Positions 1 to 8,760 of a stretch of DNA of 64,000 nucleotides are shown piece after piece. The translations under genes and the position numbers were made by a program. Under the pieces are notes generated by a model. The model ran no database searches, was not told the origin of the DNA, and saw nothing but the letters and a program-made list of their open reading frames with translations. Positions within the stretch are counted from its first letter, which is position 1. Every line of letters begins with the position of its first letter. The DNA lies in contig OZ241330.1 in NCBI GenBank assembly GCA_965200045.1, positions 124,001 through 188,000 on the forward strand, read 5' to 3'. Source of the stretch: Bin25 sp026709415. Lineage in GTDB: Bacteria; Bacteroidota; Bacteroidia; Flavobacteriales; Flavobacteriaceae.

Positions 1-1329
1 TGATTGTACAGCAACGCCTGTAGGAACACCACTATAGAGGATTCGTCCTGCCAAATGCCTGATAGCATCAGATACTTTAGCGATTGCTTTGTGTTCGGAT
101 TGGTCACCCAAAATGGTTACCGTTAACTGTCCAGATAATGATGGAATAATCTTCAAAAAGTCTGAAACACCATCAAACAAAACTAACAGCGTATAGGGTC
201 CAAATATCTCATGAGTTAAGGCAGGATGTTTTATCAAATCACTGATTTTTATCACTCCACATGCCCCATGATTAGATTTTGATTGGAATAACTTTAGATG
301 AGGCGAATACTGTGAAAGTTGATCAATTTTTTCAGCATAACTTTTGAGAATGTTTTGGTGGACCATCTGACCTGTTTGCGATTGGATGACTTTTGAAATC
401 AATTCATTGACAAAAGGGTGATTATCATCATTTGTTTCAACGAAAATAAGTCCCGGATTGGTGCAAAATTGACCCGAACCCAGGAGTACCGAATCGGCTA
501 GTTGTTGTGCTAATTCTTGATTGGCATGGAGCTTTTCCTTTAAAATGATGACAGGATTAACACTTCCCATTTCGGCAAATACCGGTATTGGAATGGTTCT
601 TTTTTGGGCCATATCATAGAGGGCTTTTCCTCCTGAGTAGCTTCCTGTGAAACCGACCCCTCTGAGTTTGGGATGCTTGACTAAAACCTCTCCTACAGCA
701 TGACTTGACCCATGTAGATGAGAAATCGTTCCCGAAGGTAATTTGGACTCTTTAACCGCCTTTATCATACAGGATGCCACTAATTCAGAAGTCGCTGCAT
801 GATAAGGGTGCCCTTTGATAATCACAGGACAACCGGCGGCTAATGCCGAAATGGTATCCCCTCCCGCTGCAGAAAAAGCCAATGGAAAGTTACTAGCGCC
901 AAAGATCCCAATGGGGCCCATGGGAACCAACATTTTTCTCAGATCAGGTGTGATGTCAGTCGAATGGTCAATTTTGGCTTGGAGGTATTGGCCTTTTTCA
1001 AGGAGCTGGATAAACGCTTTTATTTGTCCTATGGTTCGCGCAAATTCTCCTTGGGCCCTCCCTAGTGGAAAATGAGATTCTGATTGATAGGTCTCCATAA
1101 TCAATGGTTGATGGTGTTCTAGTTCAGAGACAATCTGCACTAGTAATTGAACGATCGTTTTAGGAGACGATTTTTTCAATACTTCGAAGGCCCATTCGGC
1201 TTGGCTTAGAGCAACATCAACATGATTCGATTCGGCTTCGAAAAAGGAAGTGTTTTGGTATTGATAAAACGATGTTGATGTGCCAGGAGCAACATACTCA
1301 CCATCAATTTGACTTAATCCTTTTATCAT
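1..1329 (-). CDS. NADP-type aldehyde dehydrogenase, likely 2,5-dioxovalerate (alpha-ketoglutarate semialdehyde) dehydrogenase, 3' end outside window
   Basis: Reading the minus strand from an ATG at 1329 gives 443 open codons that run off the left edge, so the C-terminal 70-90 residues are missing. The protein has the aldehyde dehydrogenase core: an ASNFPLAFSAAGGDT cofactor-region segment, GFTGSYSGGKALYD, FAEMGSVNPV with the general-base Glu, and GQFCTNPG with the nucleophilic Cys (about 440-500). This arrangement is typical of the class III ketoglutarate-semialdehyde dehydrogenases, which oxidise 2,5-dioxovalerate to 2-oxoglutarate in the cytoplasm. Its start codon overlaps the stop of the upstream DapA-family gene by one base (TAATG), so the two are probably co-translated. 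With that partner it fits the last two steps of trans-4-hydroxyproline catabolism; a sugar-acid (glucarate or arabinose) pathway is an alternative. Family assignment is firm, substrate is inferred. Confidence 0.85.
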   Translation of the reverse strand, partial: MIKGLSQIDGEYVAPGTSTSFYQYQNTSFFEAESNHVDVALSQAEWAFEVLKKSSPKTIVQLLVQIVSELEHHQPLIMETYQSESHFPLGRAQGEFARTIGQIKAFIQLLEKGQYLQAKIDHSTDITPDLRKMLVPMGPIGIFGASNFPLAFSAAGGDTISALAAGCPVIIKGHPYHAATSELVASCMIKAVKESKLPSGTISHLHGSSHAVGEVLVKHPKLRGVGFTGSYSGGKALYDMAQKRTIPIPVFAEMGSVNPVIILKEKLHANQELAQQLADSVLLGSGQFCTNPGLIFVETNDDNHPFVNELISKVIQSQTGQMVHQNILKSYAEKIDQLSQYSPHLKLFQSKSNHGACGVIKISDLIKHPALTHEIFGPYTLLVLFDGVSDFLKIIPSLSGQLTVTILGDQSEHKAIAKVSDAIRHLAGRILYSGVPTGVAVQS

Positions 1330-2243
1330 TATATAGAAATATTTGGACGTTTTTTCATAGCTTTTTTCAATATCTTATCAATTTCAAATTTTTGATCATC
1401 TGACAATGGTAATCTAGGTTTTCGAACAAAACCGGTTCCCATTTGGGTGGTTAATTCGCAATGCTTGATGTTTTGAACCAATTGCGGGGATAAATCCAAT
1501 TCTAAAAGAGGTAGAAACCAGCTGAGCAGTTGTTGTGCTTTTTGAATTTCATTCTTTTTGGCTAATTCATACAAGGCCACCGTTTCTGTAGGAAATGCAT
1601 TACATAGTCCTGCCACCCACCCTTGAGCCCCTAGTACCATACTCTCAAGAGCAATCGTATCCACACCGCACAAAATGTGTATGCGATCACCAAATCGAGC
1701 ATTTATTCTTTGCACATTCGTGACATCTCTTGATGATTCTTTGATGGCTTGTATATTGGGAACTTCAATCAAACTTTCAAGCATGTCAAGGCTGATGTTT
1801 ATTTTGTAATCCACTGGATTATTATAGAGCATGATAGGTAATGGAGTGGACTGTGCAACATCTTTGAGAAATTCAACGGTTTCATGCTCTGTGGCCTTAT
1901 ACCGCATCGGAGGTAATAGCATCAAACCATCCGCTCCACCATACTGAGCCAGTTCTGCAGCTCGAATGGCGTTTAAAGTCGAAGATTCAGCAATATTGAC
2001 TAGTACTGGAATTTTATTATTGCAAATGGACAAAGCTTTTTTGAGAAGACGGGTTTTTTCAACTTGTTGCAAAGTAGAGGCTTCACCAAGCGATCCCCCC
2101 AAGACAACTCCATGGATACCAGCCGAAATTTGAGCCTTTAAATTATTTGAAAAGGCCACAAGGTCTAATTTTGATTGGGGATTAAACTGTGTGGTGATGG
2201 CGGGATAAACGCCTTTCCAAGGAATCTTAATCGGTTTCCGCAT
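1329..2243 (-). CDS. DapA-family lyase, probable 1-pyrroline-4-hydroxy-2-carboxylate deaminase
   Basis: This 304-residue protein is a dihydrodipicolinate synthase/N-acetylneuraminate lyase family TIM barrel. The Schiff-base Lys is visible as K168 in QAIKESSRD and the catalytic Tyr as Y140 in MLYNNPVDY; the family GTTGE loop appears as GGSLGE (49-54). True DapA usually sits with lysine genes and has a canonical GTTGE; here the gene is translationally coupled to a ketoglutarate-semialdehyde dehydrogenase. In several Bacteroidota and Proteobacteria that pairing marks hydroxyproline degradation, where the enzyme deaminates pyrroline hydroxycarboxylate to 2-oxoglutarate semialdehyde. The epimerase and oxidase of that pathway are not in the window, so the substrate remains an inference. 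It is transcribed away from ogt, with about 96 bases between the two starts for divergent promoters. Confidence 0.8.
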   Translation of the reverse strand: MRKPIKIPWKGVYPAITTQFNPQSKLDLVAFSNNLKAQISAGIHGVVLGGSLGEASTLQQVEKTRLLKKALSICNNKIPVLVNIAESSTLNAIRAAELAQYGGADGLMLLPPMRYKATEHETVEFLKDVAQSTPLPIMLYNNPVDYKINISLDMLESLIEVPNIQAIKESSRDVTNVQRINARFGDRIHILCGVDTIALESMVLGAQGWVAGLCNAFPTETVALYELAKKNEIQKAQQLLSWFLPLLELDLSPQLVQNIKHCELTTQMGTGFVRKPRLPLSDDQKFEIDKILKKAMKKRPNISI

Positions 2244-2339
2244 TTATCCGACTTTAGGGCAAAATTAAACATTTGAAGACAAACTAATGGTTATCAAGCC
2301 TGTAAACGCTGTGGTTATTGTAATTTGCTTGTTGTAACA

Positions 2340-2858
2340 ATGAACTCCGATACTGAGCCTGCCAATCTCGACTATTATTACTACGAATCCCCTTTTGGAA
2401 TCCTTGAAACTTGTTCAAAAAACAGCACTTTAGTCGGTTTAAAGTTTGTCAATAATAAGACCAAAACCACCACTAAGCCCTCACCATTTCAGCAAAAAGT
2501 CCGCAACCAATTAAACGCTTATTTTTTTCATGGTCTAAAGATCTTTAATCTTCCCATACGAATTGAAGGGACTGATTTCCAAAAACGAATTTGGAATTAT
2601 CTCCTCAGCATTCCATATGGAAGCACGGTATCTTATCAAACCATTGCTGATGCCTTGAACATGCCGAGTTCAACCCGTGCCATCGCCACCAATATTGGTA
2701 AAAACCCCATTTTAATTATCATTCCCTGTCATCGAGTCATCGGTATTGATGGCTCATTAAAAGGTTATTCAGGGGGACTGAATCGAAAGGCTAGGCTCAT
2801 TGATTTAGAAAACAAAAAGTATTTTTATTCGCTACCCATCGATCATCGAATCCAATGA
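2340..2858 (+). CDS. ogt: Methylated-DNA--[protein]-cysteine S-methyltransferase
   Basis: The 172-residue product repairs O6-alkylguanine by transferring the alkyl group to its own cysteine. The active-site motif IPCHRVIG is present with Cys130, preceded by the DNA-binding helix region GTDFQKRIWNYLLSIPYG and the conserved SYQTIADAL and RAIATNIGKNP segments. Length matches the single-domain Ogt family (about 150-180). I chose the ATG at 2340; a TTG five codons upstream (2325) is in frame but adds nothing conserved. Its stop overlaps the next start by four bases (ATGA), so it is probably co-transcribed with the serine hydrolase downstream. Confidence 0.9.
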   Translation: MNSDTEPANLDYYYYESPFGILETCSKNSTLVGLKFVNNKTKTTTKPSPFQQKVRNQLNAYFFHGLKIFNLPIRIEGTDFQKRIWNYLLSIPYGSTVSYQTIADALNMPSSTRAIATNIGKNPILIIIPCHRVIGIDGSLKGYSGGLNRKARLIDLENKKYFYSLPIDHRIQ

Positions 2859-3985
2859 AAATTTTAAATGGTTTATCGAAAATTCTTTTTGTTTTAATCT
2901 GTCTTTATAGTTTCATTTACCATCTCGATTATACGTATGTTTTTAAGGCCATCCGAGTGTCTTATTTCACGGGACATTCCACGGCTTTTTTAGAGGATTA
3001 TGCCTTTTTTGAAAATGCAACTATCAAAGCCACTAATGGTCAGCCGTGGCCATTACATGAAGCATATAATGCGATTGAGTTATCCCAGGAGCATCTTGAT
3101 TTTCACAAAGAATCCAAATCCATCGCTTTTTTAGTCTTTAAAAACGATCAGATTCTTTTGGAACAGTACTATGATGGTTTTTCAACAAACTCTAAAACCA
3201 ATTCATTTTCGGTTGCAAAATCTTATGTCGTAGCCCTTTTAGGAAAGGCCATTAAAGAAGGCTATGTGAATGGATTGGATCAAAAAGTCATCGACTTTTT
3301 ACCTGAACTATCGGGTGATTATGCGCATCAAGTCACCATGGGGGATTTAGCCAGTATGTCCGCGGGTATGCAATGGCAAGAAGAATACTATTTGCCAATC
3401 AATGTCACTACTGAGTCCTATTTTACTCCAAATTTATACCAATTGATGATGGCTATTCCCATTCAAGATGAACCAGGGCAAGCATACCACTATCAAAGTG
3501 GGGCGACTCAATTATTGGGATTAGCCCTAGCCAAAGCGACAAAAAGGTCCCTTTCAGATTATTTGCAACAATCCATTTGGCATCCTTTGGGTTATCAACA
3601 GGATGCTTTTTGGCAACTAGACTCCAAAAAACATCGAAATGAAAAATCGTTTTGTTGTTTGGCATCCAATGCAAGAGATTTTGCAAGATTAGCCAAACTT
3701 TATAAAAACCATGGCCGATGGAACGGCCAACAAATACTGGATTCGACTTTTGTATCTCGCAGTTTAACCCCTCGCTTTGAAGAAGCACCCCATTATGGAT
3801 ATGGGTTTTGGTTTGAAGAATTTGAGAATAAAAGCGCTTTTTTAATGAAGGGACACTTAGGACAATACGTTATTACTTTTCCTTCAGAAGATTTAATCAT
3901 TGTCCGATTAGGGCATAAAGAATTGTCAGAAGATATTGAAACATTCATGGCCATGGGGTTGGAAGTCAATTCACAATATGAATGA
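2855..3985 (+). CDS. Beta-lactamase family serine hydrolase (class C / DUF-type), membrane-anchored
   Basis: A 376-residue protein with an N-terminal hydrophobic segment (about residues 8-24), probably an uncleaved anchor. The catalytic SxxK motif of the penicillin-binding-protein/class C beta-lactamase fold is S119-V-A-K122 (NSFSVAKSY). A YxS second motif lies in YHYQSGATQLLG and a KGHLGQ segment near the C-terminus stands in for the KTG/HxG third motif. Proteins of this kind are often esterases or peptidases of the 6-aminohexanoate-dimer hydrolase type, not antibiotic-resistance enzymes. The start overlaps the ogt stop by four bases. Substrate unknown. Confidence 0.82.
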   Translation: MKILNGLSKILFVLICLYSFIYHLDYTYVFKAIRVSYFTGHSTAFLEDYAFFENATIKATNGQPWPLHEAYNAIELSQEHLDFHKESKSIAFLVFKNDQILLEQYYDGFSTNSKTNSFSVAKSYVVALLGKAIKEGYVNGLDQKVIDFLPELSGDYAHQVTMGDLASMSAGMQWQEEYYLPINVTTESYFTPNLYQLMMAIPIQDEPGQAYHYQSGATQLLGLALAKATKRSLSDYLQQSIWHPLGYQQDAFWQLDSKKHRNEKSFCCLASNARDFARLAKLYKNHGRWNGQQILDSTFVSRSLTPRFEEAPHYGYGFWFEEFENKSAFLMKGHLGQYVITFPSEDLIIVRLGHKELSEDIETFMAMGLEVNSQYE

Positions 3986-4523
3986 TTTGAACTGATGATA
4001 ACTTTAAGGTGAAGTGTCCCCCTATCTTCCTGCAACTTTTTGGTAAATTTGAGGGATTTGAAAACAAAAACTTATCAGAAAGCATGCCAATTGACCTCTA
4101 CCACCTTGGCCGCAAAACCCAAAAGGTCAATTGGCTTGATAAATCCCCACACCATCGACCAACTAAAAGTAAGTCAAGGTCTGTGATTTAACGAAAGTTT
4201 ATCTTTTGAATTCTTAAACCTTTGATAATCAGTGATTTGAGATTTTTTAAAAGCCATTGACACTACATTTTTGTGATTTATTTTGAGTGAAAACAGCTCT
4301 ATGAGCCTTTCAAGTCATCATCAACATGGACTGTTTTTTTGTAGATGATTGGTTTTTTCAAGTCCCATGAGATGCCCTAAGGTTTCGAGCAACTCTTTGG
4401 ATTTTGCATCCATCAATACTTTTAACTGAGTCTGAGCGTTTTTGGGAAGGATCGCTTTGGTTCTTACTCGACCCTTGAGCTTTTCTTGCAAGCTCCTCCA
4501 TGAATCATGGCAATCTTATACTC
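3986..4523. other. Gene-poor stretch with a short coding remnant
   Basis: No complete gene is supported here. An open 60-codon run starting at 4009 on the plus strand has no recognisable content and is probably chance. On the minus strand, 4518 to 4321 is open for about 65 codons and ends at a TGA; it reads like ordinary protein (segments such as LQEKLKGRVRTKAILPKN and LLETLGHLMGLEKTN) but has no start codon, so it looks like the tail of a lost gene, perhaps from a mobile element. The rest is AT-rich with no clear structure. Confidence 0.4.
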
Positions 4524-4793
4524 TTAATCATCTTCTTCAGGTAACTGATCAATGTCATCATTATAATCTCTCTTTAGTTTATTTCGAAGAATTTTAATTT
4601 CAATTTTATGTTTTTCATCAGCTCGCTTATCTGCTTTTCGACTATTGATAATTCGAACTATAATCCAAACTGTAGTAGAAGTTCCAAGCAATCCAGTAAC
4701 CCAAGGATTAATTGTGTCAATAAATGCTGTAACAAATACCAATATAGTTATTCCCGCAACTTCTAAAAAAGATAAATCCACCGCATCGTCCAT
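4524..4793 (-). CDS. Small membrane protein of unknown function
   Basis: An 89-residue product with two hydrophobic stretches (about residues 8-30 and 35-48) and then a highly charged tail (KADKRADEKHKIEIKILRNKLKRDY) predicted to be helical or coiled, ending in an acidic PEEDD. I recognise no family. It is isolated between decayed sequence and an aminotransferase on the same strand about 200 bases further left in transcription order. The composition is plausible for a real small membrane protein; there is no other support. Confidence 0.45.
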   Translation of the reverse strand: MDDAVDLSFLEVAGITILVFVTAFIDTINPWVTGLLGTSTTVWIIVRIINSRKADKRADEKHKIEIKILRNKLKRDYNDDIDQLPEEDD

Positions 4794-4997
4794 AATACTA
4801 CAAAGTTAAATACTTTTTATATTGCATTAAATCACATACGATATATTTTCTAACTTTTCTTGTCGTTGCCAAGTTTACTTAAAATTGACTCTGAACACAT
4901 CTATTCAAGGTTCGTTTTATTTGGGACAGAACCCTATAAATCGACCTTTATTGATATGAGTTGCAATAACAGAATGAAATTTCCTAAACTTTTTTAG

Positions 4998-6185
4998 TTA
5001 AGAGCTTAGCAGTTTGGCTATGGCCTTGATGGCTTTTTCAATTTGTTGTTCAGAAGTGGCATAAGATAATCTCAAAGCGTTTTTATCACCAAAAGCGGAG
5101 CCGGCAACCGTAGCCACTTTCGCGTGTTCTAAAAAAAACAGCGCCATGTCCATTGAATTATTGATGGGAACACCTTTGATTTTAGTGCCATAAAAAGAAG
5201 AGATATCTGGAAATAAATAAAACGCACCATCGGGTTTAATGAGATTGATTTGGGGGATGGCCTTTAATAGTTCTAATGCAAAATCTCTCCTTTTTTTAAA
5301 CGCATTCACCATGTACTGAATTTCTGCAACTGGATGCATCAATGCGGTAATGGCGGCTCTTTGTGTGATGCAATTAGTTCCTGAGGTAAATTGTCCTTGA
5401 ATCTTTTTACAAGCAGCGGCAATCCAATCTGGACCCGCCATATAACCCAAACGCCAACCAGTCATGGCAAATGCTTTGGATAAACCATTAACTACGATGG
5501 TACGCTCATACAATTCAGGAATATTGGCCAAACTATAGTGTGGAACACCATAATTGATGTGTTCATAAATTTCATCCGAGATAATATACACTTGAGGATG
5601 TTCTCTCAGTACTTGACCGATTGCTAAAAAATCTTCTTTGCTGTAGACGGTTCCACTGGGATTATTTGGAGAATTAAAAATCACTGCCTTGGTTTTTGGT
5701 GTGATGCTTTGTTTTAATTGCTCGGCTGAAATTTTATACCCCGAATCTATTCTAGATGGTATCAATATGGCATTGGATTGATTTAAAACGGTCATGGCAG
5801 AATAAGATACCCAATAGGGACAAGGAAGTAACACCTGGTCTCCAGGATCCAGTAATGCCATTAAAATGTTAGCAATACATTGTTTGGCTCCGGTTGAAAC
5901 CACAATTTGATGAGGTTCATATTCTAATTGGTTATCACGTTGTAGCTTATGACAGATGGCTTGACGTAGTTCTAAATAACCATCCACTGGCGTATACCCA
6001 TTATAATCTTGCTGGATGGCTTGGATGGCCGCCCTTTTTATAAAATCAGGTGTATTAAAATCTGGTTCTCCAATGCTCAGATTGATAATGTCAATTCCTT
6101 TTGATTTGATTTCTCTAGCTTTATTAGCCATGGCTAAGGTGGCCGATTCAGGTAAGTTGATGACTTTTTGTGATAAATCGTTCAT
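4998..6185 (-). CDS. Pyridoxal-phosphate aminotransferase, aspartate aminotransferase class I
   Basis: A 395-residue fold-type I aminotransferase. Visible landmarks: SIGEPDFNTP near the N-terminus, NNPSG (174-178), the D204/E205/Y207 group of IISDEIYEHI, and the PLP-binding K237 in VVNGLSKAFAMTGWRLGY; the substrate-carboxylate Arg lies in LRLSYATS near the C-terminus. Length and motifs match the AspB/prephenate-type aspartate aminotransferases, which make aspartate or phenylalanine/tyrosine precursors from 2-oxo acids. The gene diverges from rsmG, with 48 bases between starts. Exact substrate cannot be read from sequence. A second, distinct aminotransferase lies at 49263-50465. Confidence 0.88.
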   Translation of the reverse strand: MNDLSQKVINLPESATLAMANKAREIKSKGIDIINLSIGEPDFNTPDFIKRAAIQAIQQDYNGYTPVDGYLELRQAICHKLQRDNQLEYEPHQIVVSTGAKQCIANILMALLDPGDQVLLPCPYWVSYSAMTVLNQSNAILIPSRIDSGYKISAEQLKQSITPKTKAVIFNSPNNPSGTVYSKEDFLAIGQVLREHPQVYIISDEIYEHINYGVPHYSLANIPELYERTIVVNGLSKAFAMTGWRLGYMAGPDWIAAACKKIQGQFTSGTNCITQRAAITALMHPVAEIQYMVNAFKKRRDFALELLKAIPQINLIKPDGAFYLFPDISSFYGTKIKGVPINNSMDMALFFLEHAKVATVAGSAFGDKNALRLSYATSEQQIEKAIKAIAKLLSS

Positions 6186-6233
6186 GATGAAATTTTAATG
6201 ATACAAATTTAGAAATGATAGTTTCGTATTCTA

Positions 6234-6887
6234 ATGAAAAATTTAAAGCGCTGCTTTTCTCCACTTTCTAAATATCAAGTTAATCAGTTTCAAACATTTG
6301 AAAAAGAATTTCGCAAATGGAATGAACACATCAATTTAGTATCCCGTAAAGACATTCTCCATTTTGAATCACATCACCTGATGCATAGTTTATCGATTTC
6401 AAAAATTTTTGATTTCCCAAAGAATACGACGGTCATTGATTTGGGAACAGGTGGTGGGCTTCCAGGAATTCCCTTGGCTGTTTTATATCCTAAAACCCAC
6501 TTCTTCTTGGTTGAATCTATCAGAAAAAAAATCGATGTGGTTCGAGAATTAACTCATTTGCTCGAACTAAACAATGTAACTCCCATTCATGCACGCATTG
6601 AAACGATTGAAAAACAAGCGGATTATATGATTTCTCGCTGGGTGGGATCAGTCAAAGACATCATAACACTGATTCAGATCAAAGGGCAAATCACCTTTAC
6701 AAATCAATCCAAATCGGGATTATGGTTATGGAAAGGAGGAAACCTTAAGGAAGAACTACACCAACTGAAGGACACAGAAATTTATGAATTAAATAAAAAT
6801 TTTAAGCACCCTTTTTATTCAACTAAAAAAATTGTGCATATTCCCAAAAAATCGATCATCGCTTATGCCAATCAAAAAAAACGATAA
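6234..6887 (+). CDS. rsmG: 16S rRNA (guanine-N7)-methyltransferase RsmG
   Basis: A 217-residue Rossmann-fold methyltransferase that methylates G527 of 16S rRNA. The SAM-binding motif VIDLGTGGGLPGIPLAVLYP (about 67-86) is diagnostic for RsmG/GidB, as are the upstream WNEHINLVSRKD and HHLMHSL segments. Length is normal for the family. It diverges from the aminotransferase gene; there is no gidA beside it. The start ATG at 6234 gives a family-typical N-terminus. Confidence 0.92.
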   Translation: MKNLKRCFSPLSKYQVNQFQTFEKEFRKWNEHINLVSRKDILHFESHHLMHSLSISKIFDFPKNTTVIDLGTGGGLPGIPLAVLYPKTHFFLVESIRKKIDVVRELTHLLELNNVTPIHARIETIEKQADYMISRWVGSVKDIITLIQIKGQITFTNQSKSGLWLWKGGNLKEELHQLKDTEIYELNKNFKHPFYSTKKIVHIPKKSIIAYANQKKR

Positions 6888-6950
6888 GGTAACTCTGTAT
6901 ACTGGATAAGAGTCTTTGTGAACGAGCTAGGGAGTAGCATTTCAGAAATT

Positions 6951-7637
6951 TTAACTGATTTCTTCTTTTGACGAGAGATCATGTTCTCGTAAAAGATTTT
7001 CCAGTCTTTTGATGTACTCCTCCATTTTTTGAAATTGTTTTTGCATCATGGAGTCTAGTTCATCATTATTTATAGGGGAGCTAAAAAACTGAAACGAATT
7101 GTCATTATCAGATTTAGGTAAAGGCTTCATGTTAAATTCCATGGTATTTAGATGTTCATTTACTCGAATCATCAAACTATCGAGAGAGCTGCCATTTTGT
7201 AAAATGTCTATTTCCATTTCTAGCATTTTTTTGAAATCTTTTGAGGTTAATTCTCCAAAAACGCTATCGAGTTTTGGTTGACCATAAATATCTGGAGGCC
7301 ACATATCCCATTGATCCCCAATAGAGTTAAATTCTGGAACATAATCGATGGTATCTAGATTAAATAGTTCAAAATCTTCAATCCCATTTCCATAATGAGG
7401 AGGAAGGATATACATGGGGGATGGAATAAAATCATTTTTTGCAAATTTTATTCTATACTTTTTTCCAGGGCCTATGTAAATTGAATCATACTGTATCAGA
7501 TTGCCACTCTTATCATGTTGCTTGGTCACTTTGATTGACGAATCTTTTTCATTCTGGTCCAATGGATCTGCATCCGATTTCACTTGACCGAATCCTATCA
7601 ATGGGATACTAAACCATATTGTCATCCATGTTCTCAT
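6951..7637 (-). CDS. Secreted protein of unknown function
   Basis: The 228-residue product begins with a short signal peptide (MRTWMTIWFSIPLIGFGQ, cleavage likely after GFG or GQ). The mature part is acidic and polar, with runs rich in Asp, Ser and Asn and methionine-rich helices toward the C-terminus (LDSMMQKQFQKMEEYIKRLENLL) that may form a coiled coil. No known domain is recognised. It stands alone between rsmG (convergent) and the nitrilase gene on the same strand. Confidence 0.6.
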   Translation of the reverse strand: MRTWMTIWFSIPLIGFGQVKSDADPLDQNEKDSSIKVTKQHDKSGNLIQYDSIYIGPGKKYRIKFAKNDFIPSPMYILPPHYGNGIEDFELFNLDTIDYVPEFNSIGDQWDMWPPDIYGQPKLDSVFGELTSKDFKKMLEMEIDILQNGSSLDSLMIRVNEHLNTMEFNMKPLPKSDNDNSFQFFSSPINNDELDSMMQKQFQKMEEYIKRLENLLREHDLSSKEEIS

Positions 7638-7765
7638 TTGTACTTGTTTTTGATATCAAGACGAAAAACAATGGTTTGAGTTACATTTTAGGTTTAAAAT
7701 ATAAAATCCAATAAGGAGGTTGACCCAATTAAAAACCTTCGTTTTTTTAGATTGTTTGAAAGGGA

Positions 7766-8716
7766 TCATTCATTAAAAACCACCGATTGTCTTTTACGAT
7801 TGACCTTTAGTTTGGTCACGTCAGGTCTCGAATAATGTCCAGACGGGTCAAAATTTTGTCTTTCTTGAAATATTTTTGATAGAAAAACTTCTGCCGTAAA
7901 AACTCCTTGATTATCAACAATGGGTTCGATTAACCAGCTACCATCTGGATTGGCCATACAAGAACCTCCATTGGCTAAAGAATCTGGAGCCTTCGATAGA
8001 ATTTCTTTCAAATACGGCGTATCAGACGGAAAATCAGCTTTATTCATTAATGAACTCACTGAAATTACATAGGTTCTACCCTCTCTGGCAATAAATCTAG
8101 TGATGTCTTGTGTGTTGTGTATTGATCCAGGCCAACTGGCACAATGGACATTGACTCCTTGGGCATAAAATGAAGAACGAACTAATGGCATCCAATTTTC
8201 CCAACAATTTAATCCTCCCAAAGTGAACCCCTTTAATGAATGGGATCTTAAACCATAGCCATCCCCCTGCCCCCATACTAATCGTTCATCATAGGTCGGC
8301 ATCAGTTTACGATGTATACTTTTTATTTCTCCATTTTGATTTAGGTACACCAATGAACAATAAAGACTGTGATTCCCGCGATCAATAGCTCGTTCAATGA
8401 CCCCCAAATAAATGGCCATTTTATATTTTTTGCTTAATTGACTTATCTTATTGAGGTGTCCTTTTTCAATCGAAACTGCATTGGAAACATAATGACTGAA
8501 TAGTTTTTTATTCAAATCGGTTTCCCATTGAGCCCCTCCACAGAGATTCAACCAAAAAGGATAACCTGGTATCAACCCTTCGCCAAAAACCAGCAATTCT
8601 ACTTTTTTTTCAGCAGCTAATTCAATGGTTGAAACAACCTTTTGTAGGGTTAACTCTCGGTTGAGCCAAACCGGACTGATTTGAGCCATACCAATTTTTA
8701 GTGTCGGATCTGCCAT
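7766..8716 (-). CDS. Nitrilase-type carbon-nitrogen hydrolase
   Basis: A 316-residue member of the nitrilase superfamily. The catalytic triad is visible: E46 in VFGEGLIPGYPFW, K137 in HRKLMPTYDERLVWGQGDG, and C171 in GGLNCWENWMPLVR. The CWExxMP signature and the YPFW context point to branch 1, the true nitrilases and cyanide hydratases, which convert nitriles to carboxylic acids plus ammonia, instead of the amidase branches. It lies 44 bases downstream of pruA on the same strand and may share its transcript; why a nitrilase should go with proline catabolism is not clear. Substrate unknown. Confidence 0.85.
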   Translation of the reverse strand: MADPTLKIGMAQISPVWLNRELTLQKVVSTIELAAEKKVELLVFGEGLIPGYPFWLNLCGGAQWETDLNKKLFSHYVSNAVSIEKGHLNKISQLSKKYKMAIYLGVIERAIDRGNHSLYCSLVYLNQNGEIKSIHRKLMPTYDERLVWGQGDGYGLRSHSLKGFTLGGLNCWENWMPLVRSSFYAQGVNVHCASWPGSIHNTQDITRFIAREGRTYVISVSSLMNKADFPSDTPYLKEILSKAPDSLANGGSCMANPDGSWLIEPIVDNQGVFTAEVFLSKIFQERQNFDPSGHYSRPDVTKLKVNRKRQSVVFNE

Positions 8717-8760
8717 TGTTTTTTCATGTCGTTAGTATTAGGAACAAAAACCATGATGTT

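Noticed and set aside
3453..4035. Open frames on the minus strand opposite the beta-lactamase-family gene.
   Set aside because: They are antisense to a well-supported gene and show no protein-like pattern of their own.
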